Under the pieces are notes generated by a model. The model was not told where the DNA came from. It did no database searches and was given only the letters and a program-made list of their open reading frames with translations. A stretch of 28,792 nucleotides of DNA from Tritrichomonas musculus. Taxonomy: Eukaryota > Parabasalia > Tritrichomonadida > Tritrichomonadidae. Shown piece by piece: positions 1 to 7,599 of this stretch (within the stretch, counting starts at the first letter, position 1; every line of letters begins with the position of its first letter). The translations under genes were made by a program, and so were the position numbers. Where the stretch lies: the NCBI GenBank assembly GCA_039105265.1, contig JAPFFF010000254.1, positions 1 to 28,792 of the forward strand. The letters run 5' to 3'.

Positions 1-2
1 TT

Positions 3-146
3 AGAGCATGCAAAAGGCTTAATATCATCAGAAGTATGATTTTTTAATGCAACTTTATCGATTAGTAAGCGAGCTTCATCTATTTCCAGGATATAATCAA
101 GTCCTTGTTTTTTATCATAATGTTCTTTGATTAAAACATATATGCA
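3..146 (-). pseudogene. ORF fragment of unknown function, cut by the window edge
   Basis: On the minus strand a frame is open from 146 down to the window start and reads like real protein, for example KKQGLDYILEIDEARLLIDK and NHTSDDIKPFACS. It is closed upstream by an in-frame stop at 147-149, and no ATG lies inside it. It is therefore either the inner part of a broken gene or a gene whose start has been lost by a frameshift. I do not recognise the family. Amino-acid composition is balanced rather than the Phe/Ile/Lys-only pattern of random AT-rich translation, which is why I list it. The next 170 bases upstream, to about 315, show nothing coding. Confidence 0.35.
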
Positions 147-315
147 TTAGGATGAAGGTTTGTTTGTTGTAATAACTATAAAAAACTTCATCTATATATA
201 CTTTATGAAATTATTATAATGTAAAGGTTATTGAAAAAGCTGTTGACTTCGGGAAAAGATGTCGACAATCACTTTTTCACAAAATCTAAAAGGAAATTGT
301 TGGAATTGCTGATTT

Positions 316-537
316 TTAATATTCCAAAAAAAAGTCTTGATAATCTCTGATTGGTTCATGCCTTTCTTTCATATATCTAAATCTAAGTATATCAACTGAA
401 TTTTCATTGTCTAATTCATCATCAGGTTTAGAAAAGATATCATCTACCAAATCTTCAAATTTTGGTATATCAGAGGCTTGAGGAGCAGTATCTTTTTCAT
501 TACTATAGTAGTAAAGTATAGGTTCCGCTACCGCCAA
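316..537 (-). CDS. hypothetical acidic protein or gene fragment
   Basis: This open frame of about 73 codons ends at 316. It has no ATG near its upstream end; the first possible initiator is a TTG at 535-537, so the real start is uncertain and it may be the 3' remnant of a longer gene. The product is acidic, with stretches such as FEDLVDDIFSKPDDELDNEN and charged residues near the end (RYMKERHEPIRDYQDFFLEY). There is no signal peptide, membrane segment or known motif. A perfect inverted repeat lies immediately upstream and may mark the break point. Function unknown. Confidence 0.3.
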   Translation of the reverse strand: MAVAEPILYYYSNEKDTAPQASDIPKFEDLVDDIFSKPDDELDNENSVDILRFRYMKERHEPIRDYQDFFLEY

Positions 538-555
538 GCCTATATTGATATAAAA

Positions 556-620
556 TTACTATATACTACTTTCTCAAATTAAAAATTAATAAATTCATTT
601 GTGAAAGTAGTATATAGTAA
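556..620. repeat. Perfect 18-bp inverted repeat with 29-nt spacer
   Basis: Left arm 556-573 reads TTACTATATACTACTTTC, and its exact reverse complement occupies 603-620. The inner part (CTACTTTCTCAA) resembles the terminal repeats of the Tc1/mariner element at 1307-2553 (CCACTTTCTCAA). A very small MITE-like derivative or a pair of abutting transposon ends is therefore possible. It could also act as a hairpin in DNA or RNA. Confidence 0.7.
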
Positions 621-755
621 GGGGCTCCCAGTAGTCTCGCTACAAAAATAAGGTAGTCATGTTGATGTTGTCAACCTGTTTTGCAGCTGAACTAACTGGA
701 CGCCACCTTACTCGACTAAATCCAACCCCTAGAATCTCGTACCTTCTAAGCGTTC
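621..755. other. GC-richer stretch without an assignable gene
   Basis: This stretch is visibly richer in G and C than its surroundings. On the minus strand it has a roughly 40-codon open frame containing the residues GFSRVRWRPVSSAAKQVDN, with no ATG at its start. I recognise no RNA gene or protein family here. It directly abuts the inverted repeat at 556-620, so both may be parts of one old insertion. Confidence 0.25.
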
Positions 756-977
756 TTAAGCATAATGTTCAATCCGGTCGATAAAATCTATATCATCGTT
801 TTTCGTCAAGTAAACGTAATAATTCAAGAAGAAGTACTTACTAGTTAATTTTTTTATCCTCTTAATTATATTCTTGCATCTATATTCATCACTCTCACAT
901 CTATAATCCAATATTATAGCTGATACTATCTTGATGAGTCTATACATATGCTCTTCTGGTGCCATTTCCTCACTCAT
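756..977 (-). CDS. hypothetical small protein
   Basis: I start this at the ATG at 975-977, giving 73 residues beginning MSEEMAPEEHMYRLIKIVSA; the frame stays open a few codons further upstream without another ATG. The product has a plausible mix of residues, an amphipathic N-terminal half, a basic middle (CKNIIKRIKKLTSKYF) and an acidic C-terminal part (TKNDDIDFIDRIEHYA). No domain, signal peptide or membrane helix is visible. It lies 45 bp downstream of another small minus-strand ORF (1023-1223), so the two could be pieces of one decayed gene. Function unknown. Confidence 0.3.
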   Translation of the reverse strand: MSEEMAPEEHMYRLIKIVSAIILDYRCESDEYRCKNIIKRIKKLTSKYFFLNYYVYLTKNDDIDFIDRIEHYA

Positions 978-1022
978 TTTAGTCAAAATAAAATATTATT
1001 AATCAATGTCATACATCTTCTT

Positions 1023-1223
1023 TTATCTGGAGTACGATATTGATGTTTTCTTACCATCAGGGTTCATAGCGAATACATACTTATTTCCATACCTCTTATA
1101 GGTGCTAATATGAAGAATTCGATAATCGATACCGTTGTAAAAGTAAAATTTGTCATCATGAAAGTAAATGTTTTTAAAATCATGAAAGTGAATATATATA
1201 TATATTCTTTTTTTTTCCATCAT
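1023..1223 (-). CDS. hypothetical small basic/aromatic protein
   Basis: A 66-residue frame begins with two consecutive ATG codons (1218-1223). It is rich in Tyr, Phe, His and Lys: the N-terminal third (KKRIYIYIHFHDFKNIYFHD) comes from simple AT-rich DNA, but the C-terminal half (ISTYKRYGNKYVFAMNPDGK) looks more protein-like. No family is recognised. Its 3' end is 45 bp from the next minus-strand ORF, and its 5' end is about 80 bp from the Tc1/mariner left end. It may be a fragment rather than a whole gene. Confidence 0.25.
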   Translation of the reverse strand: MMEKKRIYIYIHFHDFKNIYFHDDKFYFYNGIDYRILHISTYKRYGNKYVFAMNPDGKKTSISYSR

Positions 1224-1306
1224 TTTATTCGGATTATTTTTTCGGAAGGATGATAACTTTTTGAATACCCTTCAGAAAGGTCAAATTAAACTCTGAATAA
1301 AAAATA

Positions 1307-1333
1307 TCACCACTTTCTCAATTTTTGAATATA
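1307..1333 (+). repeat. Left terminal inverted repeat of the Tc1/mariner element
   Basis: This begins TCACCACTTTCTC immediately after a TA dinucleotide. Its first 18 or so bases match the reverse complement of the right end exactly; after that the arms differ by the length of a T run and a few bases. Confidence 0.85.
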
Positions 1334-1425
1334 CATTAACAAAAATGAAGAAAAATGAGAAAATTAATTCAAATGTAAATTCAAAAAATAGTCACAAAAA
1401 CATAAAAATCAGATAATTTGTCAAT

Positions 1426-2412
1426 ATGAGTGAACGAGTTAATTTGACTGAACAAGAGAAAATCAAAATAATATCCATGGTATACGCATATGGACATCAA
1501 TGGAAGTTTATCAGTGAAACTATTGGCCATCCATATGAAACTGTTAAAAGTTTTTACAAAAGTTAATTGGAGCATAATACAATCTTTCCCAAACAAGGAC
1601 GACCGATTAAAATAGATGATAACGAGAAAACTAATATTGTTAATCACTTTCAGAATACGCTAACTAGTACTCTCAGAAATGCTTCTACAGATTTCGATTT
1701 ATCTCCATCTTCAATAAAAAAGAGCTAAATGAGAACAAGTTTCATTTTTTTTAAAAAAAATACAAGTATGTCCGTTAAAACAAAACAATTTAAACAACAG
1801 AGTCAATTTTTGTACTAATATGATAAATGCCCCACAGCAAAATATAATGTTCACTGACGAAAGTACTGTGGAGGTAGATTTGGGAGGGCTTGGCATATAG
1901 AGAAGGAGGGGACTGTATCCTCTGGGCACATTCTATGAAAAAAAAAAAAAAACCCTCACCCAACTCAAGTTATGGTTTGGGGTGGGATTGGGCCCAGAGA
2001 ATTCAGGCCCCCTAAAAAATTTTGACAAACATGTAAATTCTTTAACATATTTACTAGCAATACAAGTATTTAATATTCACGGAATAATCAGTAATGTTGT
2101 TTGGAGCAAATTGGTGCTGGCAGCAAGATAATGCGTTAGCACACAACGCTCTCAACACTCGTTTATATTTGAATCAAGTTATGCCAAACATGATACAATG
2201 GCCAGCAAAATCGCCAGACTTGTCACCAATTGAACATGAGTAGCTGATAATCAAGATGCTCTTTTCAATGCAATTGAAAGATAATGGTATTCCATTCCGA
2301 ATGATGTTTTGCACAATTTTTACTGCTCATTCATGGCGAGATGTCAGGTATGTTTGTCAAAAAATGGACAAAGTTTAAATGGAAGTTGGACTGATGTTCA
2401 TCATTTAGTTTA
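1426..2412 (+). pseudogene. Tc1-like DD34E transposase, decayed
   Basis: The ATG at 1426 opens MSERVNLTEQEKIKIISMVY, followed by a helix-turn-helix-like segment (HQWKFISETIGHPYETVKSF) and the linker PKQGRPIKI. An in-frame stop interrupts it at 1564-1566, and others follow, for example after the KKS near 1727 and at 2241-2243. Catalytic landmarks survive in pieces: MFTDES with Asp at 1856-1858, VMVWGGIG, WQQDNALAH with Asp at 2127-2129, and WPAKSPDLSPIE with Glu at 2232-2234. The last two acidic residues are 34 residues apart, which is the DD34E spacing of Tc1-type enzymes rather than the DD34D of mariner. A poly(A) tract near 1937 and frame changes show long decay. Confidence 0.85.
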
Positions 2413-2523
2413 ATACTTAAAAAAATAATCACTGAAAAATGCAATAATGAAAAATATGATTTTTTTTTTTCTAATAAAAATATCGTCTTTTTTTGATATA
2501 GCACTCAGAATAATTATGGCAAA

Positions 2524-2553
2524 TCTATTCAAAAAAAATTGAGAAAGTGGTGA
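2524..2553 (-). repeat. Right terminal inverted repeat of the Tc1/mariner element
   Basis: The reverse complement starts TCACCACTTTCTCAATTTTT and then reads into GAATAGA, mirroring the left end. A TA dinucleotide follows at 2554-2555. The T run is about three bases longer than in the left arm. Confidence 0.85.
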
Positions 2554-2555
2554 TA

Positions 2556-2820
2556 TTTTTCAGACAAAGATAATACTAGAATCGATCCTCAAAACATTCT
2601 ATTATTTATTTTTTTTATATACTAGAATCAGAAATACGTTATTCAGATACTGCACTTTTAGAATTTTCATATCACATTACATATCTATAACCCATTATCT
2701 GAAGCCAAAAAAGTGATGTTTTTGATATCAATTCTCAAAATAAAGGCCTAATCAAAAATAATTATTCAATATGGCGATATGCATGAATAATAAAACATTT
2801 AATAATAATAGTAAATGATA
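2556..2820. other. Intergenic AT-rich spacer
   Basis: This lies between the transposon's right end and the stop of the minus-strand glycosyltransferase-like gene. I see no ORF, RNA gene or clear repeat in it. Confidence 0.5.
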
Positions 2821-3930
2821 TCAATCGATAGTTATTATCCTATCAACTTGAAAGGACAAATTTTTAACAGGATGGTCATCTAAATATTTTCCAATCAAAG
2901 TTTTCTTATAAAACTCTTTTCTAAACTTTTGATACTGATGAACTACCTCAAAAGTGTGATTATTAATCAATGAATTCACAACCATGTAAACATTTCCGGC
3001 ATCGTCAGTCCTAAATTGTGTGTAAACAGGACCATAACGACAAGCAGCAACAGGTCCTTCTGGTGGAAACACATGGAATGAAATGTTGTTCTTACTCAAC
3101 AAGCCAGAGTAAACAATATAAATCAAAGCACCTTGATCATATGGACATTTTCTTTTTGTGAAACAACTCAGATGAACAAAGAAGTCGAGAAATCGAAGAA
3201 ATGAATTAAGAGAACCTGCAGCTATCGTTCCACTGCAAACAACGTAATTTTCTTTGATTGATTCCAAACCATCGGAACCAAAACATTGTTTAACACCTCG
3301 TCTATTAAACCAATTACAGCTACGAGAAAGCTTAATGTAAGATTCTTGGAAAAAATAAATTTTATCGTCTTTATCAAAAAATTTGAATGGATCTTTTTCA
3401 AAATAAACATCAAAACTATCAAAAAAGAAAATTCTGTCATATTTTTGGGTTTTCGAGTCATCCATTTCTTGCTTTAATTCTTTGAGTAGATAATAACAAA
3501 GTGTGTCTCGTAAAAAATCAGTGTGACGTGATAGTATATCAACATTAAAAATACCTTTAATTATCTTTACATTAAACAATATAATAAGCCGTTGAACATT
3601 GGATGAAAATACTGTGGAATTGTTTGTTAAAATTATGATTGTTGCTGCACAACCACTCTTTCGGATTGAAAGTAAATTAATATCGAAAAAAACTTCTCGT
3701 GACCCCAACAATGGCGTTATACATAAATCACGTTCTGTACTGTAAGTGATAGGCTGGGTTTTTGGGATTCCATATAAGTAAGCATCATTGCCTGGAAAAT
3801 TATTTTTTGATGCGAGAGCAAATAAATTACTGAAATTTAAATGAAAATCAATTGTACATTGATGATATAAAATTAAATATATGATTATTATTTGAAAAAA
3901 ATAAAGGAATCCGAAAAAAATCTTATTCAT
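2821..3930 (-). CDS. Type II membrane glycosyltransferase-like protein (GT-A type, putative)
   Basis: The 369-residue protein starts at the ATG at 3928-3930. Residues 4-22 are one hydrophobic membrane segment with a very short N-terminal tail, the layout of a Golgi or ER type II enzyme. The lumenal part contains YDRIFFFDSFDVYFEKDPF (about 164-182), whose DSFD (171-174) resembles the DSYD-type metal-binding motif of GT-A glycosyltransferases such as the PLOD/collagen glycosyltransferase group. A later CPYDQGALIYIV (262-273) resembles the 'DDQ' acceptor-side motif, and a terminal VVHQY (His331) could be the usual C-terminal metal-binding His. Several cysteines suit a lumenal protein. It is divergent from the gene at 4189, separated by 258 bp. 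Donor and acceptor cannot be told from sequence; the fold assignment is inference from motifs. Confidence 0.6.
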   Translation of the reverse strand: MNKIFFGFLYFFQIIIIYLILYHQCTIDFHLNFSNLFALASKNNFPGNDAYLYGIPKTQPITYSTERDLCITPLLGSREVFFDINLLSIRKSGCAATIIILTNNSTVFSSNVQRLIILFNVKIIKGIFNVDILSRHTDFLRDTLCYYLLKELKQEMDDSKTQKYDRIFFFDSFDVYFEKDPFKFFDKDDKIYFFQESYIKLSRSCNWFNRRGVKQCFGSDGLESIKENYVVCSGTIAAGSLNSFLRFLDFFVHLSCFTKRKCPYDQGALIYIVYSGLLSKNNISFHVFPPEGPVAACRYGPVYTQFRTDDAGNVYMVVNSLINNHTFEVVHQYQKFRKEFYKKTLIGKYLDDHPVKNLSFQVDRIITID

Positions 3931-4188
3931 TTACATTAACATTGATTTGATATGATCTTATAAATCATTTACTAAAATCCTCAACAATATAAAATAAAGA
4001 ATATAAAATATTTTAATTTTTAGATATAAAATTAAAACATAATTAATAATTTAATAAAATAATAGAAATTTATAAGAAAAAATAAAATATACAAATGCAT
4101 ATTTTTTTTAGAATTGTATATGATACAAAATTTGAGAGCAAAGGGCCAATAATTTTTCAATAGTTTATTTCCCAAAAATTTTACTCTT
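3931..4188. promoter_or_regulatory. Divergent intergenic region, likely bidirectional promoter
   Basis: These 258 bp of very AT-rich DNA separate the start codons of two divergent genes, so both promoters should lie here. I see no exact match to the trichomonad initiator consensus TCAYW close to either ATG. A TTCAATAG lies about 30 nt upstream of the plus-strand ATG, and TCAATG lies upstream of the minus-strand ATG. The role is inferred from position. Confidence 0.35.
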
Positions 4189-7092
4189 ATGAATATGCAA
4201 AAAGAAAAATTACCAAAAAAGCAATTACACTCCAGAGAAGCCAAATCAAACAGAGAACTAGAAATATTATTCGAATGTCTTCAAAAATATTTGCAAGATG
4301 AAAATAGAACACAAAATAAACAAAAAATTTGCATGGAGTATCTTAATATTTTGCATAGAGAAAATTTTAATACATACGAATATAAAACAGTTTCAGATTT
4401 TGTAAATAATCACAGAAAAAAGCCAATACCTCCACAATTTCTGATTCAAAATCGACAAAATCAAAACAATGCTCTACCATTAGCTCCGAATCAATTTGTA
4501 GGCATACCTCAAACTCAACCACCAAGTTCACAACCTTTTAGTCCGCAAATTCCCAATAATCCAAATTATATTCCTCAAACCTTAACGTCGACTCCATCTC
4601 TGAACAACACAACATATAATTATCCATCTACTCAACCACCTAATCAAATTTATGATCAAACAAATCCTCCTCCTCTCAACAATCAACCATTTATCAAGCA
4701 AACATTACCATCACAACATCCATTAAAACCGCCGGAAGATCAACCATATCCAATGCAGCCATTTACAGTAATGCAAGGTACCAATCAACAATTTCCATCT
4801 CAAATTAATAATAATCCTCCTCCATTTCAACCGATACCACCGCAACCTGCCAATAATACCGTCCCACCATCTCAAACTCCCTCAGATTTGACCGAAGTCC
4901 ACGTACCGTCCATCGAAAACATTTCCCCACTGCCTCCATTCAGCACCGGATCATCTGACGGGCCTTTTTTCCCATCCCGGACTTCATCTGACAACTTTTT
5001 CACAATAAAATATGACCTGCCATCGCGTACGTCGTCAGACATACCATGGCTTCCATCACGCACGTCCTCAGATGCATTCACGCATGCACAAAACTTGCCA
5101 CAACTAAATAACTCAACCACAGTCCAATTAAACACCACAGCGAATAGTGCAGAAGCGAGTGTAAATGGTACAGAAGCGAACGTAGGTGAAGAAGCTAAGA
5201 TGAAAAGTCATGAAAATGATGCGGAGGTTGATGAAGAAGCTGATAATGAAGACGACGATGATGATCAGCATCAAAATGAAAGCAAAAAAGGTGGAAAATC
5301 TTGCTCAAAGACAAATGTTACCGGTGCTGGTGATAATGACAGTGATTCTTCGTTTTCTTCGAGGTCTCCTTCTCCTTCTTCTCTATCAATTCCATTCAAC
5401 TCGTCAGCTGACACATGCCAGATGAAGCTTCCGAATGTTCCGAAGGCCGAAGGCGAAGTGAATGAAGCCGTTTTGGACGACTTAAAGATCGCACTCTACG
5501 ACTACATAAAGCAGTGTTACAGATTCATCCACGACACGAGCTATCCATACAAAACCGAAGAAGAGAAAGAAGCAAATAGAAAAGTTGACGTTATTAAAGA
5601 AAACGAAGAGAAAATCAGGTTTCAACAAGAATTAGAAAAAAGATTTGTTGAAGCAACAAGTCGTCTTTCAGATCTCATCAAGAGTCCGCAAGTTTGTTCG
5701 CATGACTCCATCTGTGAGACCATTGATTTAATGTCAAATCAAAGGCCTTTTTCAGCATATACTTACAGTTTGAATGATAAGATAGTTAGCGCTGATAATT
5801 CAAGTGTTCAAAGTCGTTCGAGTTCTGAAGACAAGAGTCAAACTCAATTCATGGAAACTTCGAGTTCCAAATTTACGAAAAGCGAAAATGAAAAAGAAAG
5901 TGTAACTGTTAAATCATATGCTAAAGAACTCTACAAAGCACAAGACAACGAAAAACTAGTGTCATTCAGCAATGGAAATTACGATAAAGAAAGTTATCAA
6001 ATTGTTGATTTGACTGATTCTGAAGCATCGACGATAATTTCCTATTCAATAAAAGATCAAGAAAATCCTGAGAATGACTTGCTAGTACTTGAGTATGCGT
6101 ATGCAAATTATCACTTGAATTCACATGTGCTTAATTTGAAAAACATGAAGGTTGAGACAGGTTTCTTTTATCCAGTAACGACGATGCATTTTCATCGTTA
6201 CAATGGAATTGACAAACTTTTCCTATGTGGCGATTATCGTGTGAAAGAATTCACGATTCAAGGACTTGTTAATAATGATCTTCAGATAAGCAACACTAAT
6301 ACTTACTACTTTGGAAATCAAGAATATAAAACAGCAGCGATAACCGTCTGGGATAAAGAACTCGTTCTTGGCTGTGGTTCAAAAATTTACTTTTGGAACA
6401 TTGATGACAATCCGAACAGCAGAAACAAAGACACACTAGAATCCAAAGTAGATGTTGAAATGCTTGAAAACAGTGGACTTGACATGAGCAAAGTTGACTG
6501 GAAACATGGCAAAAGCTACAAAACAAACGCTCTTATAACACTCAAAGATACAATGGCACAAATTTCATCAATTGAAATAATTGGGAATAATAATGATGAA
6601 ACTTATTTGGCAGTCTCTTCTTATCTTTATCCTGCCATTTATATTTATAATAAACAACGTGTTAACGTGTCGAGACTCGTCTCTCATACAATGGGAGTCA
6701 CTTGTCTCAAAGGTTTTAATTATAATCTTTTTTCTGGTTCCTTCGATTTCATTGTAAGATTGTGGAACACAAATATCGGAGTCCCTTCTTTGCTTTGTGA
6801 TACAAACGCACAAAGAATAACTGCAATCGAGTCAGCATTCTATTGTGATAGCCTCTTCTTGTTCATTGGAGGCGAAAATAATAAGATCAATTGCGTTGAT
6901 CTCAATAAAAAGAAGCATCTGTTTGAAATTAATTTGAAAAACAACTTGGTGCCAAGGAAAATTGTGTTCTTGACTGGAAATGACCAAAAAATTGGACAAC
7001 ATGCTAAATTGATGGTGATATCCGAGTTTTCAGCACCAAACACATTGAATAACAGGAAGAATTTCAGCGTTCAGTTTTTCGAATTCAAATAA
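4189..7092 (+). CDS. WD40-like propeller protein with Pro/Gln/Asn-rich N-terminus
   Basis: The 967-residue protein opens with a charged, probably helical segment (about 1-85). It is followed by a low-complexity Pro/Gln/Asn/Ser/Thr-rich region (about 90-250) and three copies of PSRTSSD within about 40 residues (around 260-300). Next come an acidic run (EEADNEDDDDD, near 350), a Ser-rich patch and a charged coiled-coil-like stretch (EEEKEANRKVDVIKENEEKI). The last third (about 655-955) has degenerate WD-type blades, for example KIYFWNIDD, PAIYIYNK and FSGSFDFIVRLWNTN, and should fold as a propeller used for protein binding. No signal peptide or membrane segment is seen, so it is probably cytosolic or nuclear. 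The repeated Arg-x-Ser-Ser motifs look like kinase or 14-3-3 sites (inference). The exact role is unknown. Confidence 0.75.
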   Translation: MNMQKEKLPKKQLHSREAKSNRELEILFECLQKYLQDENRTQNKQKICMEYLNILHRENFNTYEYKTVSDFVNNHRKKPIPPQFLIQNRQNQNNALPLAPNQFVGIPQTQPPSSQPFSPQIPNNPNYIPQTLTSTPSLNNTTYNYPSTQPPNQIYDQTNPPPLNNQPFIKQTLPSQHPLKPPEDQPYPMQPFTVMQGTNQQFPSQINNNPPPFQPIPPQPANNTVPPSQTPSDLTEVHVPSIENISPLPPFSTGSSDGPFFPSRTSSDNFFTIKYDLPSRTSSDIPWLPSRTSSDAFTHAQNLPQLNNSTTVQLNTTANSAEASVNGTEANVGEEAKMKSHENDAEVDEEADNEDDDDDQHQNESKKGGKSCSKTNVTGAGDNDSDSSFSSRSPSPSSLSIPFNSSADTCQMKLPNVPKAEGEVNEAVLDDLKIALYDYIKQCYRFIHDTSYPYKTEEEKEANRKVDVIKENEEKIRFQQELEKRFVEATSRLSDLIKSPQVCSHDSICETIDLMSNQRPFSAYTYSLNDKIVSADNSSVQSRSSSEDKSQTQFMETSSSKFTKSENEKESVTVKSYAKELYKAQDNEKLVSFSNGNYDKESYQIVDLTDSEASTIISYSIKDQENPENDLLVLEYAYANYHLNSHVLNLKNMKVETGFFYPVTTMHFHRYNGIDKLFLCGDYRVKEFTIQGLVNNDLQISNTNTYYFGNQEYKTAAITVWDKELVLGCGSKIYFWNIDDNPNSRNKDTLESKVDVEMLENSGLDMSKVDWKHGKSYKTNALITLKDTMAQISSIEIIGNNNDETYLAVSSYLYPAIYIYNKQRVNVSRLVSHTMGVTCLKGFNYNLFSGSFDFIVRLWNTNIGVPSLLCDTNAQRITAIESAFYCDSLFLFIGGENNKINCVDLNKKKHLFEINLKNNLVPRKIVFLTGNDQKIGQHAKLMVISEFSAPNTLNNRKNFSVQFFEFK

Positions 7093-7599
7093 ATTTGTAA
7101 TAAAAAATTCTTAAAGTTAACTTTTTTTATGAAATACTTTTTTTTTGTTTTTAAGAATTCATTCTTGTTGAATTTTAATTTGATTCATCATTCAAATTTC
7201 CATCTTTTATTTTCCATACTCTGTTTGCTGTCATTTTAAATAGTTTTTTAACAATATTTTCACTAAATCTCATTGTTATCTTTTTTTTCTGCTTTCTTGG
7301 GGAAATTATACAAGCTTATCAGATCATATTTCTTTTCAGATAAATCATCACTATTGTTATCATCTTTATTATGGTGAAAATTTTTATGATCATTAGAAAA
7401 AATAATGAACTATATGCCAATCTACATGATCAAATTAATTTATTTAAAAATAATTTATATATAAAATATGAAAAATATATAGTTATGCAAATATATTAAT
7501 ATATTTTCAAGATATATCAAATATTTTATTAATTTATAATTTTCTGAATAACCGTATGACATTGAGTACTATTTGAAAAAATTTTATTCAATAGTGTAA
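7093..7599. other. Intergenic AT-rich region
   Basis: This 507-bp stretch holds no convincing ORF. It begins with T-rich DNA after the stop codon of the WD-like gene, and the last 170 bp are almost purely A and T. A TCAAT motif lies about 12 nt before the kinase ATG and could be a variant initiator, but it does not match the TCAYW consensus exactly. Confidence 0.4.

Larger units (their letters stand above)
1307..2553 (+). mobile_element. Tc1/mariner-superfamily DNA transposon, inactive copy (about 1.25 kb)
   Basis: The element is bounded by terminal inverted repeats that begin TCACCACTTTCTCAATTTTT. Each is flanked by a TA dinucleotide (1305-1306 and 2554-2555), the target duplication typical of this superfamily. 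Length and layout are normal for a Tc1/mariner element: short non-coding ends and one plus-strand transposase gene. The transposase is interrupted by stops and frame changes, so this copy cannot move by itself. Elements of this superfamily are abundant in Trichomonas vaginalis (established knowledge); which family this copy belongs to was not determined. Confidence 0.85.

Noticed and set aside
5210-5425. Met/Lys-rich and Leu-rich frame inside the WD-like gene
   Set aside because: It is a shadow of the acidic Asp/Glu-rich stretch (GATGAN repeats) of the real gene.
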